Positions 22,909 to 34,053 of a stretch of DNA of 64,000 nt are shown here, in pieces. The position numbers and the translations under genes were made by a program. Source of the DNA: Isoetes taiwanensis (lineage: Eukaryota; Streptophyta; Lycopodiopsida; Isoetales; Isoetaceae); NCBI GenBank assembly GCA_021234155.1, contig JAJEKV010000049.1, positions 6,101,593-6,165,592 on the forward strand, written 5' to 3'. The notes below the pieces were generated by a model. That model was given only the letters and a program-made list of their open reading frames with translations. It had not been told where the DNA came from and searched no databases. Within the stretch, counting starts at the first letter, position 1. The number at the start of each line of letters is the position of its first letter.

Positions 22909-23874
22909 TGATACTGAGTCATAGCACGGGGGAGTGGTTCACGGCGGCAGGGTTATGGGGCATGGCAAAATATGGCAAAGTATGGCAAACATTTGATGGC
23001 AAGAGATAACCATTGGAAATTGGAAGGGGAGATACACATCACTAGGGACCTTTATTACTTGAAATATCAATAAAAGGTGATCACATTATAAGATGGGGTC
23101 GAGGTGATAAAAAAGGGCATTAACTATTTTACTCAAAAGGGCCAAGGTTTCTAAAGATAAGGGCCTTTTCCTTATAAAAGGGCGTTGACCAATATTAGGA
23201 CAAGGGGCACCTTTTGAAGAAGGGTGGATGCTCAAATAAGGAAGATATTATTATGTGCAATTGCCTTTTCAAAAAGGCAATGAAGATATAAGAAGGCATC
23301 GACCTGTAACATCGGATTTATAGAGGGCCGACATCGGGCAGCAAGACCGGGCCATGAATAGTGATTCTTGGAACGCGAATAGGGATTCATGGGCGAACAC
23401 CAACACCCAAAAATCGGAGCTGCCCAACAGACCGGCTGTCAGGCAGGAGCCAAAGCCGATCAGATGAATTGTGGGCATCAATGGCAAGCCGAGATCTGTC
23501 CTTCTGAGATAATGAGGAAGTCTGCCAATCTGAGATGATGCAGAAGCTGGCCGACCTCTGCTCGGAGTTGCAGAACCTTGATTTGGGCCGAGTCCTATAA
23601 ACCAGCTTAACTTTAGAGAAGTGGATTCTTCTTATCTGATAAGTGGATTATCAGTTATTGTTTAAGAGCTACGCGGAGTAGCTAGAGAATGTTTGCTGAG
23701 GCTTGTAAGCCAGTTGCCATTTGCACTGACATAACCTTGTGGACCCGGTTGGGTGGTTAAACGTGCTCATCAATGTATTTGTCTGTGATATATATGATGT
23801 TCCTGGATCTTGTTCTTCAAATAAGATGCTGTTGTTCAGCTGTTTAGTTTTCCCATAAACAATGAATCGTATCA
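22909..23874 (+). repeat. LTR1 of the array (966 bp)
   Basis: Starts TGATACTGAG and ends CGTATCA. Nearly identical to LTR2, sharing for example GATAAGGGCC and AGAAGGGTGGATGC. Inside is a hairpin at 23667-23683 (arms AGCTAC/GTAGCT, loop GCGGA) and a run of ATGGCAAA-like words near 22963-22995. Confidence 0.92.
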
Positions 23875-24059
23875 AGTGGTATCAGAGCGGAAGTTTGCGA
23901 TTCTTCTGGGAATCTATGGGCTATGGAAACATCACTGGGATTTGAATTCCTACTTTTGATTTGAATCAAAGAAGATGGAACAAGTGGTGGTATTATACTC
24001 TAAGGCTGTGACACGATTGCGGACGATTGCGGACGATCTCTTTTTGAGAAGGGATGGAC
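23875..24059 (+). mobile_element. Interior 1 of the array, internally deleted (185 bp)
   Basis: The first ~140 bp match the start of interiors 2 and 3, including the primer site TGGTATCAGAGC at about 23877-23888. The last ~45 bp match their end. About 900 bp is missing. At the join, GATTGCGGAC occurs twice in tandem where the full interiors have it once. Confidence 0.88.
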
Positions 24060-25025
24060 TGATACGGAGTCATAGCACAGGGGAGTGGTCCACGGCGGCA
24101 GGGTTATGGGGCATGGCAAAATATGGCAAAGTATGGCAAACATTTGATGGCAAGGGATAACCATTGGAAATTGGAAGGGGAGATACACATCACTAGGGAC
24201 CTTTATTACTTGAAATATCAATAAAAGGTGATCACATTATAAGATGGGGTCGAGGTGATAAAAAAGGGCATTAACTATTTTACTCAAAAGGGCCAAGGTT
24301 TCTAAAGATAAGGGCCTTTTCCTTATAAAAGGGCGTTGACCAATATTAGGACAAGGGGCACCTTTTGAAGAAGGGTGGATGCTCAAATAAGGAAGATATT
24401 ATTATGTGCAATTGCCTTTTCAAAAAGGCAATGAAGATATAAGAAGGCATCGACCTGTAACAGCGGATTTATAGAGGGCCGACATCGGGCAGCAAGACCG
24501 GGCCATGAATAGTGATTCTTGGAACGCGAATAGGGATTCATGGGCGAACACCAACACCCAAAAATCGGAGCTGCCCAACAGACCGGCTGTCAGGCAGGAG
24601 CCAAAGCCGATCAGATGAATTGTGGGCATCAATGGCAAGCCGAGATCTGTCCTTCTGAGATAATGAGGAAGTCTGCCAATCTGAGATGATGCAGAAGCTG
24701 GCCGACCTCTGCTCGGAGTTGCAGAACCTTGATTTGGGCCGAGTCCTATAAACCAGCTTAACTTTAGAGAAGTGGATTCTTCTTATCTGATAAGTGGATT
24801 ATCAGTTATTGTTTAAGAGCTACGCGGAGTAGCTAGAGAATGTTTGCTGAGGCTTGTAAGCCAGTTGCCATTTGCACTGCCATAACCTTGTGGACCCGGT
24901 TGGGTGGTTAAACGTGCTCATCAATGTATTTGTCTGTGATATATATGATGTTCCTGGATCTTGTTCTTCAAATAAGATGCTGTTGTTCAGCTGTTTAGTT
25001 TTCCCATAAACAATGAATCGTACCA
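24060..25025 (+). repeat. LTR2 of the array (966 bp)
   Basis: Starts TGATACGG and ends CGTACCA, a one-base change from the usual CGTATCA. Shares diagnostic variants with LTR1 and not with LTR3/LTR4. Followed by the primer site at 25028-25039. Confidence 0.92.
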
Positions 25026-26111
25026 AGTGGTATCAGAGCGGAAGTTTGCGATTCTTCTGGGAATCTATGGGCTATGGAAACATCACTGGGATTTGAATTC
25101 CTACTTTTGATTTGAATCAAAGAAGATGGAACAAGTGGTGGTATTATACTCTAAGGCTGCGACACACCGAGAATCTTGCAAGTTTATGCTGCAAGTACAG
25201 CTGGGTTGAACTTCGTCAAAAAGTGTGTTGGGGGCCAAGTATATGAGTGAACTGGAAAATCCTTGGCGAATCCTTGGAGCCTGGCATCCAAGTAAGGCTA
25301 CTATTGCAAGTGAAGCTGGAGCATCAGTAGCAGAGAAAAGAAAAGTCCGGTGCTTTCGTGGAGAATGCACGAAGCGTATAGGGACCGACTTGTTGAGAAC
25401 GAGTTCGCGTTATTGGGGAAATTCCTATGATCCTTTGGGGGATTATGGAATAAATAAAAGCATCTTGCTTGGAATTGCAGAGTCAGATCGTGGTGATCTG
25501 AGAGGCCGATTGGCCGTGGTATAAATATTTGACTTTGGAAGTCATATTAACACTTGACCTTATTTGCAGGTTTGCCTAGTGTTAAGTATTGGGGAGGACA
25601 CTTTACCTACAAGCTGTCAAGGACATGGATGCAAAAATTTGGATGCGGAATCTCAAATTATTTTCCTATGGAACAGACTTATGGGTAAAGTTCGTAAGTT
25701 GATTTTCTTTATGCGGAATAGAGAATAAGAATTTTATTTCTTGTGTGTATCCATGGTGGATTGGTATCGTGGAGATACTGTATCGTGGAGATACAATCAA
25801 GTAGTACCGCAGAGGTACGAAAGATAATAACGTACCGCGGAGGTACAAGGATATATCGTACTGTGGAAGTACGCGGATATCCATAACTGCTTCTAGAGTT
25901 TTGCAGAAATTGAAAGAATGGGGACGTGGAGGTTCCAATGGGTATAAGGTACTGTGGAAGTACAATAACTTATATAACCATTCTTGAGTTTGCAGGGTCT
26001 AGGAACTCCCAGGTGTACGTTGAACATGGGACAATCACCCTGAGAAGGGATGGACCAAACTGGAACGTACTCAGACGATTGCGGACGATCTCTTTTTGAG
26101 AAGGGATGGAC
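25026..26111 (+). mobile_element. Interior 2 of the array (1,086 bp)
   Basis: Begins with the tRNA-Met primer site and ends with a purine-rich tract (GAGAAGGGATGGAC) before LTR3. No retroviral protein is encoded. One 99-codon plus-strand ORF (25225-25524, starts MLGAKYMSELENP) is open in both full interiors but resembles nothing I know. The differences between the copies are too few to test for coding. Holds the hairpin array at 25764-25963. Confidence 0.88.
25764..25963 (+). other. Array of GYRGA-loop hairpins with compensating stem changes
   Basis: Six 15-nt units of the form five-base stem, loop G[T/C][G/A]GA, five-base stem: 25764-25778 and 25780-25794 (GTATC/GATAC), 25804-25818 and 25832-25846 (GTACC/GGTAC), 25858-25872 and 25949-25963 (GTACT/AGTAC). 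A degenerate seventh unit lies near 25922-25936. Where a stem base changes, its partner changes too. Interior 3 has the same series about 2,050 bp further on (27814-28013). Confidence 0.85.
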
Positions 26112-27075
26112 TGATACGGAGTCATAGCACAGGGGAGTGGTCCACGGCGGCAGGGTTATGGGGCATGTCAAAATATGGCAAAGTATGGCAAACATTTGAT
26201 GGCAAGGGATAACCATTGGAAATTGGAAGGGGAGATACACATCACTAGGGACCTTTATTACTTGAAATATCAATAAAAGGTGATCACATTATAAGATGGG
26301 GTCGAGGTGATAAAAAAGGGCATTAACTATTTTACTCAAAAGGGCCAAGGTTTCTAAAGATAAGGCCTTTTCCTTATAAAAGGGCGTTGACCAATATTAG
26401 GACAAGGTGCACCTTTTGAAGCAGGGTGGACACTCAAATAAGGAAGATATTATTATGGGCAATTGCCTTTTAAAAAAGGCAATGAAGATATAAGAAGGCA
26501 TCGACCTGTAACAGCGGATTTACAGAGGGCCGACATTGGGCAGCAAGACAGGGCCATGAATAGTGATTCTTGGATCGTGAATAGGGATTCATGGGCGAAC
26601 ACCAACACCCAGAAATCGGAGCTGCCCAACAGATCGCTGTCAGGCAGGAGCCAAAGCCGATCAGATGAATTGTGGGCATCAATGGCAAGCCGAGATCTGT
26701 CCTTCTGAGATAGTGAGGAAGTCTGCCAATCTGAGATGATGCAGAAGCTGGCCGACCTCTGCTCGGAGTTGCAGAACCTTGATTTGGGCCGAGTTCTGTA
26801 AACCAGCTTAACTTTAGAGAAGTGGATTCTTCGTATCTGATAAGTGGATTATCAGTTATTGTTCAAGAGCTACGCGGAGTAGCTAGAGAATGTTTGCTGA
26901 GGCTTGTAAGCCAGTTGCCATTTGCACTGCCATAACCTTGTGGACCCGGTTGGGTGGTTAAACGTGCTCATCAATGTATTTGTCTGTGATATATATGATG
27001 TTCCTGGATCTTGTTCTTCAAATAAGATGCTGTTGTTCAGCTGTTTAGTTTTCCCATAAACAATGAATCGTATCA
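26112..27075 (+). repeat. LTR3 of the array (964 bp)
   Basis: Starts TGATACGG and ends CGTATCA. Shares with LTR4 variants absent from LTR1/LTR2: GATAAGGCCTTTT, ACAAGGTGCACC, GCAGGGTGGACAC and TTTACAGAGGG. Followed by the primer site at 27078-27089. Confidence 0.92.
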
Positions 27076-28161
27076 AGTGGTATCAGAGCGGAAGTTTGCG
27101 ATTCTTCTGGGAATCTATGGGCTATGGAAACATCACTGGGATTTGAATTCCTACTTTTGATTTGAATCAAAGAAGATGGAACACGTGGTGGTATTATACT
27201 CTAAGGCTGCGACACACCGAGAATCTTGCAAGTTTATGCTGCAAGTACAGCTGGGTTGAACTTCGTCAAAAAGTGTGTTGGGGGCCAAGTATATGAGTGA
27301 ACTGGAAAATCCTTGGCGAATCCTTGGAGCCTGGCATCCAAGTAAGGCTACTATTGCAAGTGAAGCTGGAGCATCATTAGCAGAGAAAAGAAAAGTCCGG
27401 TGCTTTCGTGGAGAATGCACGAAGCGTATAGGGACCGACTTGTTGAGAACGAGTTCGAGTTATTGGGGAAATTCCTATGATCCTTTGGGGGATTATGGAA
27501 TAAATAAAAGCATCTTGCTTGGGATTGCAGAGTCAGATCGTGGTGATCTGAGAGGCCGATTGGCCGTGGTATAAATATTTGACTTTGGAAGTCATATTAA
27601 CACTTGACCTTATTTGCAGGTTTGCCTAGTGTTAAGTATTGGGGAGGACACTTTACCTACAAGCTGTCAAGGACATGGATGCAAAAATTTGGATGCGGAA
27701 TCTCAAATTATTTTCCTATGGAACAGACTTATGGGTAAAGTTCGTAAGTTGATTTTCTTTATGCGGAATAGAGAATAAGAATTTTATTTCTTGTGTGTAT
27801 CCATGGTGGATTAGTATCGTGGAGATACTGTATCGTGGAGATACAATCAAGTAGTACCGCGGAGGTACGAAAGATAATAACGTACCGCGGAGGTACAAGG
27901 ATATATCGTATTGTGGAAGTACGCGGATATCCATAACTGCTTCTAGAGTTTTGCAGAAATTGAAAGAATGGGGACGTGGAGGTTCCAATGGGTATAAGGT
28001 ACTGTGGAAGTACAATAACTTATATAACCATTCTTGAGTTTGCAGGGTCTAGGAACTCCCAGGTGTACGTTGAACATGGGACAATCACCCTGAGAAGGGA
28101 TGGACCAAACTGGAACGTACTCAGACGATTGCGGACGATCTCTTTTTGAGAAGGGATGGAC
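27076..28161 (+). mobile_element. Interior 3 of the array (1,086 bp)
   Basis: Same length as interior 2, with only a handful of substitutions. Contains the second copy of the hairpin series. One stem there reads GTATT/AGTAC, still pairable through a G-T wobble. Confidence 0.88.
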
Positions 28162-29124
28162 TGATACGGAGTCATAGCACAGGGGAGTGGTCCACGGCGG
28201 CAGGGTTATGGGGCATGGCAAAATATGGCAAAGTATGGCAAACATTTGATGGCAAGGGATAACCATTGGAAATTGGAAGGGGAGATACACATCACTAGGG
28301 ACCTTTATTACTTGAAATATCAATAAAAGGTGATCACATTATAAGATGGGGTCGAGGTGATAAAAAAGGGCATTAACTATTTTACTCAAAAGGGCCAAGG
28401 TTTCTAAAGATAAGGCCTTTTCCTTATAAAAGGGCGTTGACCAATATTAGGACAAGGTGCACCTTTTGAAGCAGGGTGGACACTCAAATAAGGAAGATAT
28501 TATTATGGGCAATTGCCTTTTAAAAAAGGCAATGAAGATATAAGAAGGCATCGACCTGTAACAACGGATTTACAGAGGGCCGACATCAGGCAGCAAGACA
28601 GGGCCATGAACAGTGATTCTTGGACCGTGAATAGGGATTCATGGGCGAACACCAACACCTTAAATTGAGCCGCCCAAACGCATCGGCCACCGCGTGAGCC
28701 AAAGCCGATAAGATGAATTGTGGGCATCAATGGCAAGCCGAGATCCGTCCCTTCCGAGATAGTGAGGAAGTCTGCCAATCTGAGATGATGCAGAAGCTGG
28801 CCGACCTCTGCTCGGAGTTGCAGAACCTTGATTTTGGCCGAGTTCTGTAAACCAACTTAACTTTAGAGAAGTGGATTCTTCTTATCTGATAAGTGGATTA
28901 TCAGTTATTGTTCAAGAGCTACGCGGAGTAGCTAGAGAATATTTGCTGAGGCTTGTAAGTCAGTTGCCATTTGCACTGCCATAACCTTGTGGACCCGGTT
29001 GGGTGGTTAAACGTGCTCATCAATGTATTTGTCTGTGATATATATGATGTTCCTGGATCTTGTTCTTCAAATAAGATGCTGTTGTTTAGCTGTTTAGTTT
29101 CCCCATAAACAATGAATCGTATCA
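28162..29124 (+). repeat. LTR4 of the array (963 bp)
   Basis: Starts TGATACGG and ends CGTATCA, followed by the outer target duplication GATCC. Most like LTR3, but with a divergent stretch of about 60 bp around 28660-28715. Confidence 0.92.
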
Positions 29125-29759
29125 GATCCCATCCTCCGAGATCACATCTCTGCAATCCCCCAAGCCAGGATAAAAGTATCCCGCGCCCGGCATCTGATTT
29201 TGATTTTATAGCCTCTGATCTATTTTTGCCTCAATAAACTCTCTTTAACCCAACAATGGTGGCGTTTCCCCTTTTAGAGGTGTTCAACTTTTTAAAGGAT
29301 AGTATGAATATTAGATTTAGTTCTTTAAATTACAAGGTTTTAAAATAGACCCTTTTTTTTCTCTCCTTAAAATTGATGCGTAACATTTTTTTTTGTTAAA
29401 GGATGCCAGTCTTTATTCAATCAGAAGTCAACTACAAGCAATGCAAAGACATGAATAAAATGTTAGAGGATAAGCGTGGATCCATTGAGCGAAGCAACTT
29501 GTCTATGCATAAGCGTGCACATCCAAATACTCCTCAAAGATCAAGCGCCTCTTATGAGGGGCAAGTGAAGAACAATGATAAGACTTAGCAATGCTACCTT
29601 GATCATATTGGAGAACACGGTCATCTACCGCATCATACCTTTGAAGACTACCAGTCTCCATCTTTTTCAGATAGTCCATAACAACCAACCTACTGCCAAA
29701 TGAAAAGGCTGGCTTTGTAACTTCGTTCAGCTACTTGGATAAATTGCCAAAAGCACTTG

Positions 29760-30060
29760 TTGACTTATTAGTAGGCCCTAGAAAAGGGAGAACAACCAAT
29801 TCCATAGATGTCTAAGGTGGCCAAACATGAAAAAGCAATGCTCAATGATCTCAGAATTCTCTTACACATTGGACATAGGTCTGATATTCTAGGGTCAAAC
29901 CTATGGGACAAGCACATTAACCCGAAGACATCCGGTGAAGAATCTGCCACCAAAGCACTGCCACTTTAGAATGAAGTAGCTTACCCCATGCCTGTCCACA
30001 TTTGCTGCCATTTAGGAGGGGTTGAAGGGGCCACTTATTAGGAGGAAGAATATCAATATC
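29760..30060 (-). pseudogene. LINE reverse-transcriptase C-terminal (zf-RVT) relic
   Basis: On the minus strand, read across stops and frame changes, this resembles the Cys/His region after plant LINE reverse transcriptases: KLLHSKVAVLWWQILHRM, a C-x2-C piece (CPMCKRI), then EHCFFMFGHLRHLWNWLFSL. Spacing of CPMC, the EHCFF and the WNWL parts fits zf-RVT. No polymerase core or endonuclease is seen. Confidence 0.6.
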
Positions 30061-30865
30061 AAAGTATCAAGCAACAACTTATACATGGAGTTCACAAGTT
30101 TGCATTCCTTAACCTCCTAATGACACATCCACACCAAAATATCTTCTTGTTTTGGCGTAATAGCATGTAGATAAATAAGCATAAAAATGATTGGGGTTTC
30201 GTGGGGAAAATGAATATAGTGAGATAGACAATGGTCCTATGCCATTGATGTACAAGAGGTAGGATCCTACAAAAAGAATTAGGAAATGTATCTTCCATCT
30301 CAAACGCGTAAAGATATTAGGAGTGTTTGTTAGAGGACTCTTCAAAAAGGTTTGTTCTTCTTTTTACGGGAAGTTTGAGGTCTTTGTATGGCGGCATTAG
30401 TAACTATTGACAAATCATAGGGTTTACAAATCACAGTCACGAACAATCATTTGAAGTGTATTCACACTGAAGTGGGCCCATATGGGAACACACGTGAAAT
30501 ACTATAGAGCCACCAATCATTTCTAAGTGTAGTGGCACGGTAGCGTTGGCCATATGGGAGATGTAGGATGGGCGAATCTGATGGCCGCACGGGGTGTTGC
30601 GATGGCCGCCCGGGGTGTTGCGACGAATGCGAATAATTAGCATCTTTCTGCCAAAGAGCTCTATCCCATCACCCCAACAAAAACTTTAACCGAAAAGCCT
30701 CCCATGTCAGCAAATAGTCTAAGTTATACATGCTAAAATTGTTAAGACTCCATCCATTTTCCAATGTCTTTGAGTCAATGGATGCACAATAAAGCAAACT
30801 GGTGCATTGTCAACCTGGGGGATCCACAAACCATTATATCCAACATATTTAAATTTAATTCCCCA

Positions 30866-31165
30866 TGAAAGCCCCTTTGCTTTAGGTGCATATTCACGTC
30901 AAGAGCTGTTGGATGGGCATATTTGCCAGTTATTCCTCGATCTATACCATAAATAACGATCCTCGTTTTTGGGGTATGCTTGTACAAGTTTTGGTATATC
31001 GTATAACGAGATTTGAGAAATACTATAAGGTTTGAGTTATTATACCTAATGGAGTTAATTTTGTATATGTATTATACGATTTTTTGAAGTAAAAAAAAGC
31101 TCTCGCTGGCCTACGTCACCCCCCGTGTGAATATGCACCCAAACCAAAGGGGGTTTTCAATTTTT
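30866..31165. mobile_element. MITE, complete copy (~300 bp)
   Basis: Terminal inverted repeats. The left end reads GAAAGCCCCTTTGC and GGTGCATATTCAC; the right end, reverse-complemented, reads GAAAACCCCCTTTGG and GGTGCATATTCACAC. The interior holds GATGGGCATATT, TGCTTGTACAAG and GGTATATCGTATAACGAG. The same words recur at 51478-51597 and 55528-55676, which together make a second, split copy. No ORF. Confidence 0.78.
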
Positions 31166-31169
31166 GCGG

Positions 31170-33160
31170 GAACATAGTTTAGACCAAAAATTCAAAGAAA
31201 AGTAAAAAATCCGGTCCTCTTGTTACTTTCTGGGCAAAATTCCGGTAACTTTACAAGGAAATAGGATTTATTTTTAAGTAAAAAAAAAAACTAAAAATAT
31301 AATATCTATACCTGAAATCATGAAAGAGAGGGATGGATTTGATTCCAAAGAAGCAACCTTGCTATAAAAATCATATACTAAGGTAATATATGATTGTTTG
31401 TGAGCTAGATTTAAGAACACTTCAATCTTGAAGCATTTCAACGCTTTCTTCTTTGAACGTACATAGAGTTTCTCAGAAAGCTCGGAAGTTTTGTGAAGAT
31501 AGCATTGAAGAATTGATTAAAGCTTATGGCATGCCAAAGCTTGTTAGAGAATCACCACAATGCAATCACTTATTTACTCAAACAAGCCGAGAGGTGGAGT
31601 TGGTGAGGCGAAAAAAAGAAGAAAAGTGAGTGCATCATTTTTCTTGAATATTTTGTCCCTCTCTTATTTTTTCAGCTTGGACCTTTCTCTTGGCTGAAGT
31701 AGGACCGAAAATCCAAATTTTTGGCCGTTTGTTCCTAATTTTCTCTGATTTGATCTCTAGGCCTAGGTTACTCCACGATGCTTCAAATGGTTACCAAAAT
31801 TTTTACTATCATCGGGCAAAAACTAGATTAACTTGCAAGGATCTAGCTCAGAACTCTGGGACTGCTTGATTACGAGACGGATATTCCCTGATAACCTTTT
31901 TACACCTGAATACTCTTTTATACCTAGCAGAGTAGAATTTGAGACAGAAATTATTAATTCTTAGCTGGAAGGATTTGTTGGTACAAATAACATAGCCGCC
32001 TCTAACGAGTTCATTATGATTGGTTTGATCATAAATCTTTGTGGAAGTCTAATCAAAACAAGATTTGGAAAGCATTGAAGGTAATTCTCCATGAAATTGG
32101 AGCGTTTTTTTTTTTTTTTTTTTCTGAGGTTCTTGTTTACGAAATTCACTTCATGTGCTTGGGTTTACAAGCAAAAAATGCTCAAGAACCATTAGTAAAA
32201 AATTTGCATGCACCATTACAGTATGCCTCAACGCTATTATTGAGTACATCAAATATCCCTATATCCCTATTCTTCCTTGGACCTAAAATTGTTGGCATCT
32301 CTAGCCCTTCACGAGTCACAACCCAGGCCCTTCATCTACATCTATCTCCTAAAAAGGATGAAAAAGGGCTGAAGGATAACAAAAGAGGAAGATTGCAGCC
32401 AAGAAGCTCTTTGCATCACACTTTTCTCTTCCACATTACATAAGAAACAAGATGCTAATGCATCAACGGATTGCCCATTGGAAGACCCGTTGATGCTTCT
32501 ACAACTACTCACCGTTATAACCACCTTGCAAGTGGTAAAAATCTATCTTATATGTCATTTTTCAAGAATTGTCTTTGTTTTTGTATTGCCCTTTTTGCAT
32601 ATTTTATTGCTCTTTTTGCATTAATGTATTGCAACCCTTGGATGATGGATATTCCAGCTGATATTCCCCATTAGGGGCTAACAAAATTCTAAAAACATAA
32701 ACACTTGCATGAGTCAATAGTGCAAAACAAACAATTCAAATTAAACCTTTACAGTCAAAGAACTTCATATATTAAACACCAGCGGGCTAAAAACATCAAC
32801 CACGGATATCCTAGCAGAATGAGTTCACTGGCTAATATCAGCTACCCTTTTGTAAATCCACAAGCACACCTCTACCACAAAATCATATGCAAAGAAGAAG
32901 AAAAATAAGGAGGAAGAAGCTAAGTCTCCGGTGGCAAAACTTTTTGGCTTTTCTTTCTAAGGGGCAGATTCCATTGGTGTCAATAAAGTTAAATTGAGTA
33001 TCGTTTAGCAATAGGAAATGGCCACATCATCAAATAACCTTTACGTTGATATTCCACTATGCATGGAAGTTGTGCTCCAATCGCTGAGGTGGAATTGCCA
33101 AAACGTAATCTTATTGACGACCTCTCTTGCCCGGCAGTTTAATTTGCCGAGTGATGATAT
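31170..33160. other. No gene recognised
   Basis: A/T-rich with a T-run of about 18 at 32106-32123. Short ORFs on both strands lack recognisable domains. Confidence 0.4.
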
Positions 33161-33164
33161 GAAG

Positions 33165-33480
33165 CCACGTTTCCCTACCCGCCAGCCACGTTTCCCTACC
33201 CGCCAGCCACGTCAGCTGGTAGTTTTGGCCCCTAAGGCCCGATATGGCTGTGGCCTTACTACTACAAACCTCCGCACCCAAGCCCAAATCCGCCAGAGGG
33301 AATAAGAAATACAACAAAAGCCTGGATTACACGCTTAAATTCGAACCACAAATTCAACTCTTTTTGCTTAAATTCGAACCACAAATTCAACTCTTTTTGA
33401 AATCGAGTTCACAGACTCAAGGTTTTCCCAAACTGGAGAAATCCCAAACTGGAAAAATCCCAAACTGGAGAAATCGGAGG
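33165..33480 (+). repeat. Cluster of three unrelated short tandem duplications
   Basis: (a) CCACGTTTCCCTACCCGCCAG twice at about 33166-33207; (b) CTTAAATTCGAACCACAAATTCAACTCTTTTTG-type unit of ~35 bp twice at about 33332-33400; (c) CCCAAACTGGA(G/A)AAAT of 17 bp three times at about 33427-33477. Confidence 0.9.
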
Positions 33481-33966
33481 CTGCACTCTCAAAGCTGGCT
33501 TTAGGATAATATATGGTATAAATATGTACATTGTACTGCCATACATGTCGACCACGACGACATGTACACAGCGACCGTAAAGGGTTGTAACCATACTGAG
33601 AGAAACGATGCATATTTTTCATGTAAAGTTTGAAGTAAGAGAAATCCACAAATCTAATAATTTCGGAGGGATCTTTATGAAAAGCACTTAATTGGATTAA
33701 GAGATCGCCTCTCTGGGAAGAGGCCAGAATCATAAGATTGTGAAGAACCGAGATTCAAAATTTAATTTTTTGGGTATTATTTCGATTTTCCGAGAATTGG
33801 ACATTGCAAAAAATATCAAGAGGGAACAATAAAGGGTTAAAAGAACAGATATTGAAGCAGAGAAAAGGCCGAAATAGAGAGAAATTAGACTAACCTACAG
33901 ATTCAGCTGGTTGAAAAACCATGTAAGTACCAATTCATATTTTCATATACTTGATGAGGAGGATAA

Positions 33967-34053
33967 CCCTCCTCTTGAGATGATTATGGCAAATAACCCT
34001 CGAGGCCGGCAGGCCGAGAGGGTTATCTGCCATAATCATCGAGAGAGGAGGGT
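33967..34053. repeat. 87-bp near-perfect inverted repeat
   Basis: Left arm CCCTCCTCTTGAGATGATTA continuing to TGGCAAATAACCCTC; right arm starts GAGGGTTATCTGCCATAATC and ends GAGAGAGGAGGG. The apex is GC-rich with GGCC on both sides. The arms pair over about 35 bases with few mismatches. No known element ends were found around it. Confidence 0.9.

Larger units (their letters stand above)
22904..29129 (+). mobile_element. Head-to-tail array of a non-autonomous LTR retrotransposon (4 LTRs, 3 interiors)
   Basis: Four ~965-bp LTRs alternate with three interiors: LTR1-interior1 (185 bp, deleted)-LTR2-interior2 (1,086 bp)-LTR3-interior3 (1,086 bp)-LTR4. The outer LTRs are flanked by the 5-bp duplication GATCC (22904-22908 and 29125-29129). 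No such duplication exists inside, so the whole array sits in one insertion site. Each LTR begins TGATAC and ends CGTATCA or a one-base variant. A primer site TGGTATCAGAGC lies two bases after LTR1, LTR2 and LTR3. The interiors lack gag, protease, polymerase and integrase, so another element must have supplied them. Confidence 0.92.

Noticed and set aside
23269..28015. Repeated small minus-strand ORFs in the LTR array
   Set aside because: They recur because the LTR and interior recur; no known domain, and frames break between copies with a few changes.
22909..29124. CRISPR-like or satellite reading of the ~2-kb repeats
   Set aside because: Primer sites, TG...CA ends and an outer 5-bp duplication show LTR retrotransposon units.
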